NCBI GenBank assembly: GCA_963815375.1
Contig: CAWFGX010000004.1
Coordinates: 496,001-560,000 of the forward strand
DNA from: JASHPR01 sp963815375
Lineage (GTDB): Bacteria > Actinomycetota > Actinomycetes > Streptosporangiales > Streptosporangiaceae
Length of the DNA: 64,000 nucleotides
Direction of reading: 5' to 3'
Shown here: positions 42,232 through 52,083 of the stretch, in pieces
How the letters are laid out: each line of letters begins with the position of its first letter
Numbering within the stretch: position 1 is the first letter of the stretch
The notes under the pieces: generated by a model
The model's database searches: none
Told to the model about the DNA's origin: nothing
What the model saw: only the letters and a program-made list of their open reading frames with translations
Program-made: the position numbers and the translations under genes

Positions 42232-45200
42232 TCAGCTTCGCGGCGGAAGCGGCGGTCGGCGCCTGGTGGCGTGGACCGACGGGTCGGGAGCCGTAGCCGG
42301 CGGGCGGGTCCTGAGCGCCTCCAGTGCCATCGAGACCGCGGTCTCCAGCTGCGGGTCTGCGCCCGCCGCTTCGTCGTCCGGGGTCGGCACCACTTCGACG
42401 TCGGGGTCGACGCCGTAGTTCTCCACGCCCCAGCCGAAACCGTCCAGCCACTGCGCGTACCGGGGCACGGTGATCGAGGTGCCGTCCACGAGCTCGTGGA
42501 ACCGGTCGATGCCGACCACACCGCCCCAGGTCCGGGTTCCTACCACCGGGCCCAGGCCGAGGATCTTGATGGCGGCGGTGACGATGTCGCCGTCTGAACC
42601 CGAGAACTGGTCAGCCAGCGCGACCATTGGCCCGCGCGGGGCGTCCCACGGGTAGGTGTCGGGCCGCAGCCCGCGCGCCACATCCCAGCCGATCACCCGG
42701 CGGGCCAGCTTCTCTACCACCAGCTGCGAGGTGTGGCCGCCGCGGTTGCCCCGCACGTCGATGATGAGCGCGTCCAGGACCATCTGGGCGTGCAGGTCGC
42801 GGTGCAGGTCGGCCCAGCCCTCGCCCACCATGTTGGGGACGTGCAGGTAGCCGATCCGTCCGCCGCTGAGCTCGCGGACCCGCTGGCGCCGCCCGGCCAC
42901 CCAGTCCTGGTAGCGCAGCCTCCGGTCCTGCTTGAGCGTGACCACGACGGCCCGGCGCGGCTCGCCGCCTGCGCCAGGGACGACGGTCAGCTCCACCGGC
43001 TTGCCCGCCGCGCCTACGAGCAGCGGACCCGGCCCAGCCCCGTCCAGCGGCTGGCCGTCGACAGCGAGCAGCACGTCTCCCTGGCCGATCTGCACGCCGG
43101 GTGTGGCCAGTGGCGAGCGCGCCCGGGGATCGGACGAATCCCCCGGCAGTACCCGCTTCACCGTCCACCCCCTGCCGTCGCCCGGCTCAAGATCTGCCCC
43201 GAGCAACCCCATGTTCTCGTGCTCGGCTGCGTCACCGAAGCCAGGGCTCGCGGCGACGTAGGCGTGCGATGTGCCGAGCTCGCCGAGCACCTCCCACAGC
43301 AGGTCGGCGAAGTCACCAGGTCCCGCGATCCGGTCCAGCAACGGCCGGTAGGCGTCGAGTACGCCATCCCAGTCCACGCCGGCCAGGTCGGCCACCCAGA
43401 AGTCGTGCCGGACCAGCCGCCCGGTCTCGGCGTAGGCGTTGCGCCACAGCGCCGCCGGATCGGCCAGGAACCTGGCCCGGGACTTGTCCACGGTGACCCG
43501 GTCGGCCGGGTTGTCTGGGTCCGGCTTGCGGCCAGCAGGAACGACGCTGAGCTTCCCGTGATCGGACACGACCAGCGCCGTGCCGTCGCCGCTGGCCTCG
43601 AACCAGTCCAGCTCGTCGGCGAGTTCGGTGCACCGCTGGGCCGCCAGGTCGAAATGCTCCAGGCTCGGCCGCGGCGCCGAGTCGCCCGGGCTGGCACCGC
43701 CCTCACCGAGGCTCCCGGTGACCGGCTCCCGGAGCCACGCGAGCCCGCCCTTGACCGCAGAGAGCGAGTCGTAGCGGGCCTCGGGCACCGGGATCTGAAC
43801 GACCCGCCCCGGCAGTCCCCCCGTGTCGACGACGACCCGCGGGGTGGCGGCCTCGCTGTCAGAGTCTTCGGACTCGGTCTCACCCTCGTGCTCCTCGCGG
43901 CCGACCGGCCGGCCGTCAGGCAGCGGGGCGAACGGTGACGGCGTGGCCGCCGCCAGCGGCACCAGGTACGGGCGGCTCCCGTAAGGGAATGACAGGTCGA
44001 AAACCTGCGCGTCGTACACCGGGTCGAAGTTGCGCACCGACACGAACGCCAGGTACCGGCCGTCCAGCGTGAATACCGGGTCGGTGTCAGTGAACCGCCC
44101 ATCGGTGACGTCGGCTGTGACCCGGTCTGGGTCGGCGGGCCGGGTCATGCGCAGCTGCCGCAGCGGCCGCGGCCCAGGGTGTGACCAGGCCAGCCAGGCC
44201 GAGTCCGGTGACCAGGCCAGCCCGGTGACCTCGCCGTTGTCGGAGGAGGCCAGCTCAGTCACTGCGCCCGAAGACACATCCACGTAGAGCAGCCGCCCGT
44301 CACGAGCGGCCACGGCCAGTCCGCTCCCGTCCGGGGCGGGGCTCATCTCAGCCACCATGCCGACGGCTCCGGCGGCGAGCCGGCGTGGCGACGCGCCGTC
44401 CGGTGACTCGTCGCCGGACCCGTGGGGTGCTATCTCGATCGCGTCCGCGCCCCCGGCGTCGCTCACCCACGCGACCAGCCCAGTGCTGCCGATGACCTTG
44501 GGCAGCCGGGCCCGCACGCCACGGACGGCCGACAGCGCCCGGGCCGGGCCGTCACGGTGCGTCAGCCAGTGCACGGTCCCGCGTACCTCGATCGCGCTCG
44601 CCTGGCCGGAATGATCACAGGACAGGGTGCCGAGGTGATCCTCGGCCGACACCAGCCTCGGTGCCCGGGCCGTGGGCGAGGCCAGGGCAATCTCCAGCCG
44701 CCTCGGCGCCTGAGACTCGTCCAGCCCGTTGAGCAGCCAGATGTCGCCGGCGCAGTGATAGACCACCCGCTGGCCGTCTGTGCTGGCATTGCGCGTGTAC
44801 CAGCCGTCGTGATCGGTGTGCCGGCGCAGGTCGCTGCCGTCGAGCGCACACGAGTACAGGTTGCCGGTGCCCTCGTGGTCGGACAGGAACGCCAGCCTGT
44901 CGCCAACCAGCATCGGGCACGCGAGCTGCCCGGCCAGGCCGCCCAGGACGCGGGTGAACCTCGCGGACTCGGCCGTCTGGGCCTGCTCAGCTCGCGCCAG
45001 GCCCGGGCCGAGCCACAGCCGTCCCGAGGTCCCGCCGCGGTAACGCTTCCAGTGCGCCGGCTCGCGGCGGGTCGCGTTCAGCAGCGCTGTCCGGTCGGCC
45101 GTGACGGCCAGGTCCGCGACCGTGCCGAGCGGCAGGAGCTCCGGTGTGGGTGTGCCCTCGCCGTCGCCCGTGCCGAACGCGTACGCCCGGGTGATGAGCT

Positions 45201-45534
45201 CGAACGGCTGGCCGGCGGCGGTGACGGCCAGGAGGTCACCGCCCTGTGTCCAGCCGCAGACCCGGGTCCGGTCATCGCCCCAGTAGCTGAGCCTGCGGCC
45301 GTTCCCGCCGTCGATCCCGGCCAGGTAGACCTCGGGATCCCCGTCACGCTCGCTCGTCCAGGCGATCATCGCGCCGTCCGGCGAGATCCTCGGGTAACTT
45401 GCGGCCGCGTGGTCGGCAGTGACCCGCCAGGCCCGCCCGCCGTCCACAGGAGCAAGCCACACGTCATCGTCGGCGGCAAAGGCGATCAGGTCACCGTGCA
45501 CATGCGGGAAGCGGAGGTATCCGGCCTGTGTCAT
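42232..45534 (-). CDS. tricorn-type protease (S41 peptidase with beta-propeller and PDZ domains)
   Basis: The 1100-residue protein has N-terminal beta-propeller repeats (for example YPRISPDGAMIAWTSERDGD), a second propeller, a PDZ domain near residue 830 (GQGDVLLAVDGQPLDGAGP) and a C-terminal serine peptidase domain. The peptidase domain has LIIDVRGNRGGHTSQLV and VALADQFSGSDGDIVTAA, where the Ser of SGSDG is the nucleophile expected in tricorn. Tricorn degrades oligopeptides released by proteasomes or Clp. It starts 23 nt after the ornithine-cyclodeaminase-like stop on the minus strand, with no clear promoter between. Confidence 0.9.
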   Translation of the reverse strand: MTQAGYLRFPHVHGDLIAFAADDDVWLAPVDGGRAWRVTADHAAASYPRISPDGAMIAWTSERDGDPEVYLAGIDGGNGRRLSYWGDDRTRVCGWTQGGDLLAVTAAGQPFELITRAYAFGTGDGEGTPTPELLPLGTVADLAVTADRTALLNATRREPAHWKRYRGGTSGRLWLGPGLARAEQAQTAESARFTRVLGGLAGQLACPMLVGDRLAFLSDHEGTGNLYSCALDGSDLRRHTDHDGWYTRNASTDGQRVVYHCAGDIWLLNGLDESQAPRRLEIALASPTARAPRLVSAEDHLGTLSCDHSGQASAIEVRGTVHWLTHRDGPARALSAVRGVRARLPKVIGSTGLVAWVSDAGGADAIEIAPHGSGDESPDGASPRRLAAGAVGMVAEMSPAPDGSGLAVAARDGRLLYVDVSSGAVTELASSDNGEVTGLAWSPDSAWLAWSHPGPRPLRQLRMTRPADPDRVTADVTDGRFTDTDPVFTLDGRYLAFVSVRNFDPVYDAQVFDLSFPYGSRPYLVPLAAATPSPFAPLPDGRPVGREEHEGETESEDSDSEAATPRVVVDTGGLPGRVVQIPVPEARYDSLSAVKGGLAWLREPVTGSLGEGGASPGDSAPRPSLEHFDLAAQRCTELADELDWFEASGDGTALVVSDHGKLSVVPAGRKPDPDNPADRVTVDKSRARFLADPAALWRNAYAETGRLVRHDFWVADLAGVDWDGVLDAYRPLLDRIAGPGDFADLLWEVLGELGTSHAYVAASPGFGDAAEHENMGLLGADLEPGDGRGWTVKRVLPGDSSDPRARSPLATPGVQIGQGDVLLAVDGQPLDGAGPGPLLVGAAGKPVELTVVPGAGGEPRRAVVVTLKQDRRLRYQDWVAGRRQRVRELSGGRIGYLHVPNMVGEGWADLHRDLHAQMVLDALIIDVRGNRGGHTSQLVVEKLARRVIGWDVARGLRPDTYPWDAPRGPMVALADQFSGSDGDIVTAAIKILGLGPVVGTRTWGGVVGIDRFHELVDGTSITVPRYAQWLDGFGWGVENYGVDPDVEVVPTPDDEAAGADPQLETAVSMALEALRTRPPATAPDPSVHATRRRPPLPPRS

Positions 45535-45556
45535 CGGCTCATCCTAGGCCGGCGGC

Positions 45557-46591
45557 CTAGAACTCCAGCCACGTCCCGGCGCCGAGCTCGGATGCCCGGG
45601 AGCAGGCAAGCGCGGCCGCGGCCAGGTCCTCGACCGCCAGGCCGAGTGACTCGAAGATCGTGATCTCGTCATCGAGCAGGCGGCCCGCCGCGGTTCCGGT
45701 GAGAACCTCGCCGATTTCGGCGCGGATGTGGCTGGGCCCGACGGCACCATCCGCCTGCGCCCGTATGTAGTCGCCGGACTCGGCGATGACCGATTCGCGG
45801 CTATCCGCGAAGAGCGCGGCGTCGGCCATCGTCTCGGTGTCGAGCTCGCGGGCCTGCGGGGTGCAGGCCCCGACGGCGTTGATGTGGGCGCCGGGTGCCA
45901 GCCATTCGCGCCTCAGCACCGGCTCGGCCGAGCTGGTGGCCGTCACAACGATCCCGGCGCCGTGAACCGCCTCCCGCGCGGACCCGCAGGCGCTGACGGG
46001 AACCGGGGTGCGCCCGTGCATCTCGCCGGCGAACTCGCGGGCCCGCGCCGGATCCCGGCCAGCCACCCGGACGGTGGCCAGCGGCCGCCCGGCAGCGATC
46101 GCCAGCAGGTGCGCCCGCGCCTGCACGCCCGTTCCGATGATGGCCAGGTCCGCCGCATCGTCCCGGGCCAGCAGCCCGGTAGCCACAGCCGACACGGCGG
46201 CGGTCCGGATCTCGGTCAGCGTGGACGCGTTGAGAAGGGCCCGCGGCTCGCCTGTCCGCGCGCTGAACAGCATGACGACGCCCTGGTGCGCGTCCAGCCC
46301 GGCGGCCGGGTTGCCAGGGAAGATACAGATCGCCTTGAGACCGAACCCGGTCTCACCGGGCCCGGTGGTCCGGATCTCGGCGTGCTCGGCTGCCGTGGTG
46401 GCCGGCGCATCCCAGTAGGCCGGCATCAGGCCCATGAAGCCGGTCGCCCCCTCGGGCCTGATCATGGTGCGCAGCGGCTGGTGAACCTCGCCGCGGGCGT
46501 GCGCCGCGAGGGCGGCCCGCATCGAGTCGGCGCACTCGCGGTACGGCAGCGCACGGTGAATGTCAGCGGCGCCGAGGACCAGAAGCCTCAC
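45557..46591 (-). CDS. ornithine cyclodeaminase / mu-crystallin family protein
   Basis: The 344-residue protein has a Rossmann fold with LAIIGTGVQARAHLLAIAAG and VRVAGRDPARAREFAGEMHG. The N-terminal part includes KAICIFPGNPAAGLDAHQGVV and VMLFSARTGEPRALLNAS, typical of the family. Members include ornithine cyclodeaminase, alanine dehydrogenase and ketimine reductase; the sequence does not separate them. The GTG at 46591 lies 4 nt after the ftsH stop, so it is likely co-transcribed with ftsH. Upstream the frame continues as shadow sequence inside ftsH. Confidence 0.85.
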   Translation of the reverse strand: MRLLVLGAADIHRALPYRECADSMRAALAAHARGEVHQPLRTMIRPEGATGFMGLMPAYWDAPATTAAEHAEIRTTGPGETGFGLKAICIFPGNPAAGLDAHQGVVMLFSARTGEPRALLNASTLTEIRTAAVSAVATGLLARDDAADLAIIGTGVQARAHLLAIAAGRPLATVRVAGRDPARAREFAGEMHGRTPVPVSACGSAREAVHGAGIVVTATSSAEPVLRREWLAPGAHINAVGACTPQARELDTETMADAALFADSRESVIAESGDYIRAQADGAVGPSHIRAEIGEVLTGTAAGRLLDDEITIFESLGLAVEDLAAAALACSRASELGAGTWLEF

Positions 46592-46595
46592 GTGG

Positions 46596-48611
46596 TCACG
46601 GGTCGCTGCCAGCAGGCGGCGGCGAGGCTGCGCGGTGCGCGCCGTCGGCCGAGGCCACGGCGCGGGCCGGCCCGCCGTGCGGGGCGATCGCCATTTCCTC
46701 AGGCCGGTGCTCGGGCACCGGCTTGCCGACGATCCGGTAGACCGCCTCGCCGTCCACCGTCTCGTGCTCCAGCAGCAGGTCGACAAGCTGGTGAAGCTCG
46801 GACTGGTGCGAGCGGATGAGGTCGATCGCTCTCTGCTCGGCCTCCCGGAGCAGCCGGGACACGTCGGAGTCGATGGCGGCCTGGGTCGCCTCGGCGAACG
46901 GCCGGCTGGACAGGCCCTGACCGCCCCCGCCGCCGAGGAAGACCGATCCGCCTTCCGGGTAGCCGACCGGGCCGAGCGTCGGTGAAAGTCCGAACTCGCG
47001 CACCATCTTGGTTGCCAGGTCGGTCGCGCCGGCCAGGTCGTTGGCCGCTCCGGTGGAGCCCTGCCCGAGCTCGACCAGCTCTGCCGCACGCCCGCCGAGC
47101 CGCACCGCCAGCGAGTCGGTGAGGTAGTCCTCGCCGTACAGGTGCCGCTCGTCGATCGGCAGCTGCTCGGTGACGCCCAGCGTCTGCCCGGCCGGCAGGA
47201 TCGTGACCTTCGCGACCGGGTCGGCGTGCTCGGACAGCGCCGCTACCAGGGCGTGGCCGGACTCGTGGATCGCGACCGCTTGTTTCTCCTCCGGCAGCAG
47301 CACGTTGGATCCCTCCCTGCGGCCGAGCAGGATGCGGTCCCGCGCGTTGCTGAAATCGTCGGCTGACAAGACGTCGCGGTGACCACGGACCGCGAAGATC
47401 GCTGCCTCGTTGGCCAGGTTGGCCAGGTCGGCGCCGGAGAAGCCGGGTGTACCGCGGGCAACGACGTTCAGGTTGACGTCCGGCCCCAGCTTCTTGTCGC
47501 GGCAGTGCACCGCCAGGATGGCCTCGCGCTCGGTCAGGGTCGGCAGCGGTATGGTCACCTGCCGGTCGAACCGGCCCGGGCGCAGCAGGGCCGGATCGAG
47601 CACCTCGGGACGGTTGGTCGCGGCGAGGACCACAATGCCCTGGGTCATGTCGAAACCGTCCATCTCGGACAGCAGCTGGTTCAGGGTCTGTTCCCGCTCG
47701 TCGTTCGAGACCACAGCGCCGGACCCACCGCGCCGCTGGCCGATCGCGTCGATCTCATCGATGAAGATGATCGCCGGGGACCGCTTGCGGGCCTCGGCGA
47801 ACAGGTCGCGGACACGCGCGGCCCCGACGCCGACGAACATCTCGACGAAGCTGGACCCGGTGACCGAGAAGAACGGTACCGATGCCTCCCCGGCCACGGC
47901 GCGGGCCAGCAGCGTCTTGCCGGTACCCGGGGGGCCGATCATCAGCAAGCCGCGCGGCGCCATGGCCCCGGCGCGCTGGTAGCGCTCCGGGTTACGCAGG
48001 AAGTCGACCACCTCAGCGATCTCGGACTTGACGCCGTCGTACCCGGCCACGTCGCTGAATTTGGTCTGCGGCCGTTCGGCGTCGAACACCTTGGCTCGGC
48101 TCCGGCCGGCGCCGAGCACGCCCTGCAGGCCCGCGGCCCCGCCGCCGCTCCGGTTCAGCCGCCGTATCCACCAGAAGATCAAGACGATCGGCAGCAGCAA
48201 GATCGCCCAGTACAGGAGGTCGGTTCCCAGGCTGGAGCTTGGCGGTGTCGCGGTGACCGACTTCACCCCGTCGGCAGTCAGCTGCTGGCTGAGCTGGGTC
48301 GAGGGCTGGCCGGGGATGACAGTTGTGTACGAGCTGCCGCTTGTCAGATCACCGGAGGCCGGGGTGTTCCCTCCGGCGGAGCCGTTCGCGAACGTGACGG
48401 TCTTGATCTTGTGCGCGCTGGCGTCGGTGATGAACTGCGAGTAGCTCAGGTTCACCGGCGTCTTGACGTTGATCCCTGGCAGGATGAACCACAGTGCCAG
48501 CACCGCCAGGAGCGCGATCGGCCAGAGCCAGTGCCGCCAGCTCGGCGGAGGCGGAGGCGCAGTATTGACCCCGCGGTCCCCTGGAGGCGGCGGATTCGGC
48601 TGCTTGCTCAT
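46596..48611 (-). CDS. ftsH: ATP-dependent zinc metalloprotease FtsH
   Basis: The 671-residue protein has a short N-terminal tail and two transmembrane helices (WLWPIALLAVLALWFIL; LLYWAILLLPIVLIFWW) around an extracytoplasmic region of ~100 residues. The AAA domain has GPPGTGKTLLA, IIFIDEIDAIG and the second region of homology NRPEVLDPALLRPGRFDR. The zinc protease motif HESGH is in VAIHESGHALVAAL. It degrades membrane and short-lived proteins. The C-terminal tail is disordered and rich in Pro, Ala and Gly. It probably forms a transcript with the following gene. Confidence 0.97.
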   Translation of the reverse strand: MSKQPNPPPPGDRGVNTAPPPPPSWRHWLWPIALLAVLALWFILPGINVKTPVNLSYSQFITDASAHKIKTVTFANGSAGGNTPASGDLTSGSSYTTVIPGQPSTQLSQQLTADGVKSVTATPPSSSLGTDLLYWAILLLPIVLIFWWIRRLNRSGGGAAGLQGVLGAGRSRAKVFDAERPQTKFSDVAGYDGVKSEIAEVVDFLRNPERYQRAGAMAPRGLLMIGPPGTGKTLLARAVAGEASVPFFSVTGSSFVEMFVGVGAARVRDLFAEARKRSPAIIFIDEIDAIGQRRGGSGAVVSNDEREQTLNQLLSEMDGFDMTQGIVVLAATNRPEVLDPALLRPGRFDRQVTIPLPTLTEREAILAVHCRDKKLGPDVNLNVVARGTPGFSGADLANLANEAAIFAVRGHRDVLSADDFSNARDRILLGRREGSNVLLPEEKQAVAIHESGHALVAALSEHADPVAKVTILPAGQTLGVTEQLPIDERHLYGEDYLTDSLAVRLGGRAAELVELGQGSTGAANDLAGATDLATKMVREFGLSPTLGPVGYPEGGSVFLGGGGGQGLSSRPFAEATQAAIDSDVSRLLREAEQRAIDLIRSHQSELHQLVDLLLEHETVDGEAVYRIVGKPVPEHRPEEMAIAPHGGPARAVASADGAHRAASPPPAGSDP

Positions 48612-48678
48612 GAGTCATTCTTACGCGGTCGGCATGCGCAAGTGATAACCAGAGTGCCCCGTATGCGGACCTGCCGGT

Positions 48679-49344
48679 TCAGCCCTGCGCGGAACTCGCC
48701 GCAGTGCCCTCTGCCGCAGGGCCGTCTGCTGCGGGGTCCGCCGCGGCCGAAGTCCCGGCCACCGCGGCGAGGATCTTGTTGACGCAATCCTGGATCTCGC
48801 GCTGGCCGCCCGGCATGTCCTTGCTGGCGAAGTTGTTCAGTATCGACAGCACCCTGTCCTGTCCATGCAGGATGTCGAGCTGCTGCTTGGCCATCTCGTG
48901 CAGCGCGATGAGCGTCTCGTGGTCGGCGATCGCCCGCTTGTCGCTGGCGGCCAGCGCTCGGTTGGCGCTGACCTGCAGCGAGATCATGATCGACAGCTGC
49001 GGCAGGTTGAGGATCGTCAGCAGCAGCGGCCATGGCGTCTTGTCGAAGCCGACGAAGTTTCCCAGAAACAGCCACGCAACGATGCTGATGCTGATGAACA
49101 GGAACACATACATCGAGCCGCAGAACTTGTTGACCCCGTCCGCGATCTTGTCGAGCGGGCTCGTGCCGCGCACGTGGGCTGAGGTGACAAGATGAGGCTT
49201 GTGCAGCTCCGGCGCCTGGCGGATCTCCTCGGCCCGCTGCATGACGTGCTGCAGGGCCTCGAGATTCGCCCGGACGGCTTGCGCGTCCGTTGCCGGCCTG
49301 TGCGGCACCTGGCCGTTCCGGTGAGTGATGGTCGGCGTCGTCAT
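48679..49344 (-). CDS. DUF1003 membrane protein
   Basis: The 221-residue protein has two hydrophobic helices, FGSMYVFLFISISIVAWLFLG-like near residue 75 and LLTILNLPQLSIMISLQ near residue 105, joined by NFVGFDKTPWP. ANRALAASDKRAIADHETLIAL follows, a DUF1003 hallmark. The N-terminus is soluble and the last ~30 residues are Ala-rich. The ATG at 49344 has AGGATCCTC-type sequence upstream and lies at the end of a frame that otherwise continues as antisense shadow. It is divergent from the Fe-S/molybdenum dehydrogenase gene. The function is unknown. Confidence 0.85.
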   Translation of the reverse strand: MTTPTITHRNGQVPHRPATDAQAVRANLEALQHVMQRAEEIRQAPELHKPHLVTSAHVRGTSPLDKIADGVNKFCGSMYVFLFISISIVAWLFLGNFVGFDKTPWPLLLTILNLPQLSIMISLQVSANRALAASDKRAIADHETLIALHEMAKQQLDILHGQDRVLSILNNFASKDMPGGQREIQDCVNKILAAVAGTSAAADPAADGPAAEGTAASSAQG

Positions 49345-49413
49345 TGAGGATCCTCCGGTAGGGGGTTGACCATTCAGGCTGGCACAACCCGCCGGCAGGA
49401 AGGAACAAGCCGA

Positions 49414-52068
49414 ATGCCATTCGCGATCACCGTCAATGGCACCGAGTTCCAGGTCACGGCCGACGCGGACCGCAGCCTGCTGGACGTGCTCCGGGAGGAC
49501 CTGGGAATCACCGGGCCGAAGCTTGGCTGCGGCGAGGGTGCCTGCGGTGCCTGCACGGTGCTCGTCGGCCGGCGGGCCGTGACCTCGTGCATCACCCGAG
49601 CTGCTGAGGTCGCCGGCCAGCGGGTCACCACGGTGGAGGGGCTGTCCGAGGACGGGCTGCTGCACCCGGTCCAGCAGGCGTGGCTGGAGGCCGGGGCGAT
49701 GCAGTGCGGTTACTGCACGCCGGGCTGGCTTACCGCGACCGCGGCGCTGCTCAACCGGATACCGCATCCCGGCGACGCACGGATCGCCGCGGAGCTGGCC
49801 GGCAATATCTGCCGGTGCTGCACCTATCCGCGGATCCTGCGCGCGGTACGCCGCGCCGCCGAGCTCATGGAGCAGCCGGAGCTGCTGGAAGAGGTGCCGG
49901 AAACTGAGGTGGCCGCCGCGCCCGGCACCGCAACGACAGCCACTACGGGGAAGACGCCATGGGACCGGGCGGTACGGGAATGGGCGGTTAAGGACCCGGC
50001 TGCCAGCCAGCCGTCGTTCTTTGAACGCCTCGCTGACGGACTGGTCGCCGTTGTCGCCGATGACGACGTTCCAGGGCGAGGCATCTGGGGGGGCCCCGAC
50101 GACGCCTGGGTTCACGTCGGCGCCGACGGGTCGGTGACCGCCTTCACCGGCAAGGTCGAGGCCGGCCAGGGCACCCGCACCGCGCTCGGGCTGCTCGTCG
50201 CCGAGGAGCTGGCGGTGCCGTCGGCGTCGGTGCGCGTGGTCATGGGCAGCACCGACGTGTCCCCGTTCGACCTGGGCACGTTCGGCAGCCGCTCGATGCC
50301 GCTCGCGGCTCCGCCGCTGCGGACAGCGGCAGCGGGAGCACGTGAACTGCTCCGGGAGGCGGCAGCCGACCGGTTCGGCATCCCGGCCACTGACCTGACC
50401 GTGGCCGGCGGGATCGTGGCTGGCCCGGACGGCGCGCCCAGCATCGGCTATGGCGATTTGCTAGCTGGTGTGCGCCGGGTGGAGCGGGTGCCGGCCAGCG
50501 GGCCGGGCGCCCCGCCGCTGACGCCGCCGGCTGCGTGGCGCCAGGCCGGCCGCGCCGCTCGGGCTGCCGGAGGGGCGCAGGTGGTCACGGGCACCAAGCG
50601 CTTCCCCGCCGACCTGCGCGCCGAAGGGATGCTGCACGGGTGCATGCTGCGGGCCCCGGCCTATGGCGCCACGCTGCGCAGCGCCAGCACATCACGGGCC
50701 GAGGTTCTTCCAGGGGTCAGCGTGGTCAGGGACGGCGACCTCATCGGCGTGGTGGCCGGCAGCAGGGCTGAAGCCCGCCGGGCGGTGGAGGCGATCGACG
50801 CCGTGTGGGACCGGACGCCGCAGCCGAGCCGCGATGAACTCGCGGACTACCTGCGGTCGCACCCGGTGGATGGCGAGGGGTTCGCCGCCAGGTTCGAGCA
50901 CCAGGAAGGCGACGTTGACGCGGCGCTCGCTGCCGGGCCGGTGCGGCTGGATGCGTACTACACCGCTGCGTACATAGCTCATGTGCCACTGGAGCCTCGG
51001 TCCGCCGTTGCCGAATGGCAGGACGGTCAGCTGACCGTGTGGACCGGCACGTCGACCCCGTTCCGGGCCCGAAGCGAGCTTTCCCAGGCACTTGGTGTGC
51101 CCGAGGCCGCCGTCCACGTCACCGTCCCGGATTACGGCGGCGGGTTCGGCGGTAAACATGGCAGTGCTGTTGCCCTGGAGGCGGCGCGGCTGGCGCGGTC
51201 GGCGGGCCGGCCGGTCAAGGTGCAGTGGACCCGGCATGAGGAGTTCCACTGGGGCTACCTGCGGCCTGCGGCGCTCATCGACGTGTCCGCCAGCACCGAC
51301 TCCTCCGGGGTACTGACCGGCTGGACGCACCTGAACATCAACTCCGGTGCGGTCGGGATCATGACCCCGTACCGGGTCCCCCACCAGCGCATCGTGTATC
51401 AGCCCGCCGGGTCACCGCTGCCACAGGGCTCTTACCGCGCGCTGGCCGCCACCGCGAACCACTTTGCCCGGGAATCGGCCATGGACGAGCTGGCACACCA
51501 GCTAGGGGCAGATCCGCTGGAGTTCCGGCTACAGCATCTGGACGACGGCCGGCTCGCCGACGTGTTCCGCGCCGTGGCCGGGCGGCTCGGCTGGCCGCCG
51601 CAGCACCAGGCTGACGGGACCGGGACCGGCATCGCGGGCGGCACCGAGAAGGGTGGCTGGGTCGCCACCGCCGCGAAGGTCCGCGTTGACGCCGACGGGA
51701 CGCTGCACGTCGACCGGCTGGTCACGGCGTTCGACTGCGGGACCGTGGTCAGCCCGGACAGCCTGGCCAACCAGATCGAGGGCGCCACGATGATGGGCCT
51801 GGGCGGTGCATTGTTCGAGGAGATCGACTTCGCCGACGGGCAGATCCGCAACGCCTCGGTGTCGGACTACCGCGTGCCGCGGCTGGCAGACCTGCCCGAG
51901 ATCGAGCTCGTGCTGGTCGACCGGCCAGACGAGCCGTCAGCCGGCGGTGGTGAGACCCCGATCATCGCGGTCGCGCCCGCCATCGCCAACGCCATCTTCA
52001 GCGCCTGCGGCACCCGGCTGCGCCACATGCCCCTCGCCCCCAGCGGCGTCGTCAGTCCCTCGGGCTGA
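49414..52068 (+). CDS. fused [2Fe-2S]-molybdopterin dehydrogenase (xanthine dehydrogenase family)
   Basis: The 884-residue protein joins what are usually separate subunits. Residues 1-165 have two [2Fe-2S] sites (LGCGEGACGACTVLVG, then MQCGYCTPGW and GNICRCCTYPRI). Residues about 215-884 are a molybdenum hydroxylase large subunit (YTAAYIAHVPLEPRSAVAEW, GGGFGGKHGSAVALEAARLA and the C-terminal FDCGTVVSPDSLANQIEG). The FAD domain is absent. The nearest described layout is that of isoquinoline 1-oxidoreductase, whose two subunits are encoded separately. The substrate and electron acceptor are unknown. AGGAAGGA lies 8 nt before the ATG. Confidence 0.88.
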   Translation: MPFAITVNGTEFQVTADADRSLLDVLREDLGITGPKLGCGEGACGACTVLVGRRAVTSCITRAAEVAGQRVTTVEGLSEDGLLHPVQQAWLEAGAMQCGYCTPGWLTATAALLNRIPHPGDARIAAELAGNICRCCTYPRILRAVRRAAELMEQPELLEEVPETEVAAAPGTATTATTGKTPWDRAVREWAVKDPAASQPSFFERLADGLVAVVADDDVPGRGIWGGPDDAWVHVGADGSVTAFTGKVEAGQGTRTALGLLVAEELAVPSASVRVVMGSTDVSPFDLGTFGSRSMPLAAPPLRTAAAGARELLREAAADRFGIPATDLTVAGGIVAGPDGAPSIGYGDLLAGVRRVERVPASGPGAPPLTPPAAWRQAGRAARAAGGAQVVTGTKRFPADLRAEGMLHGCMLRAPAYGATLRSASTSRAEVLPGVSVVRDGDLIGVVAGSRAEARRAVEAIDAVWDRTPQPSRDELADYLRSHPVDGEGFAARFEHQEGDVDAALAAGPVRLDAYYTAAYIAHVPLEPRSAVAEWQDGQLTVWTGTSTPFRARSELSQALGVPEAAVHVTVPDYGGGFGGKHGSAVALEAARLARSAGRPVKVQWTRHEEFHWGYLRPAALIDVSASTDSSGVLTGWTHLNINSGAVGIMTPYRVPHQRIVYQPAGSPLPQGSYRALAATANHFARESAMDELAHQLGADPLEFRLQHLDDGRLADVFRAVAGRLGWPPQHQADGTGTGIAGGTEKGGWVATAAKVRVDADGTLHVDRLVTAFDCGTVVSPDSLANQIEGATMMGLGGALFEEIDFADGQIRNASVSDYRVPRLADLPEIELVLVDRPDEPSAGGGETPIIAVAPAIANAIFSACGTRLRHMPLAPSGVVSPSG

Positions 52069-52083
52069 CACGGAGCTGCGGCG

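Noticed and set aside
40305..42296. 663-residue plus-strand frame opposite trpEG
   Set aside because: Antisense of trpEG and its leader; no domains.
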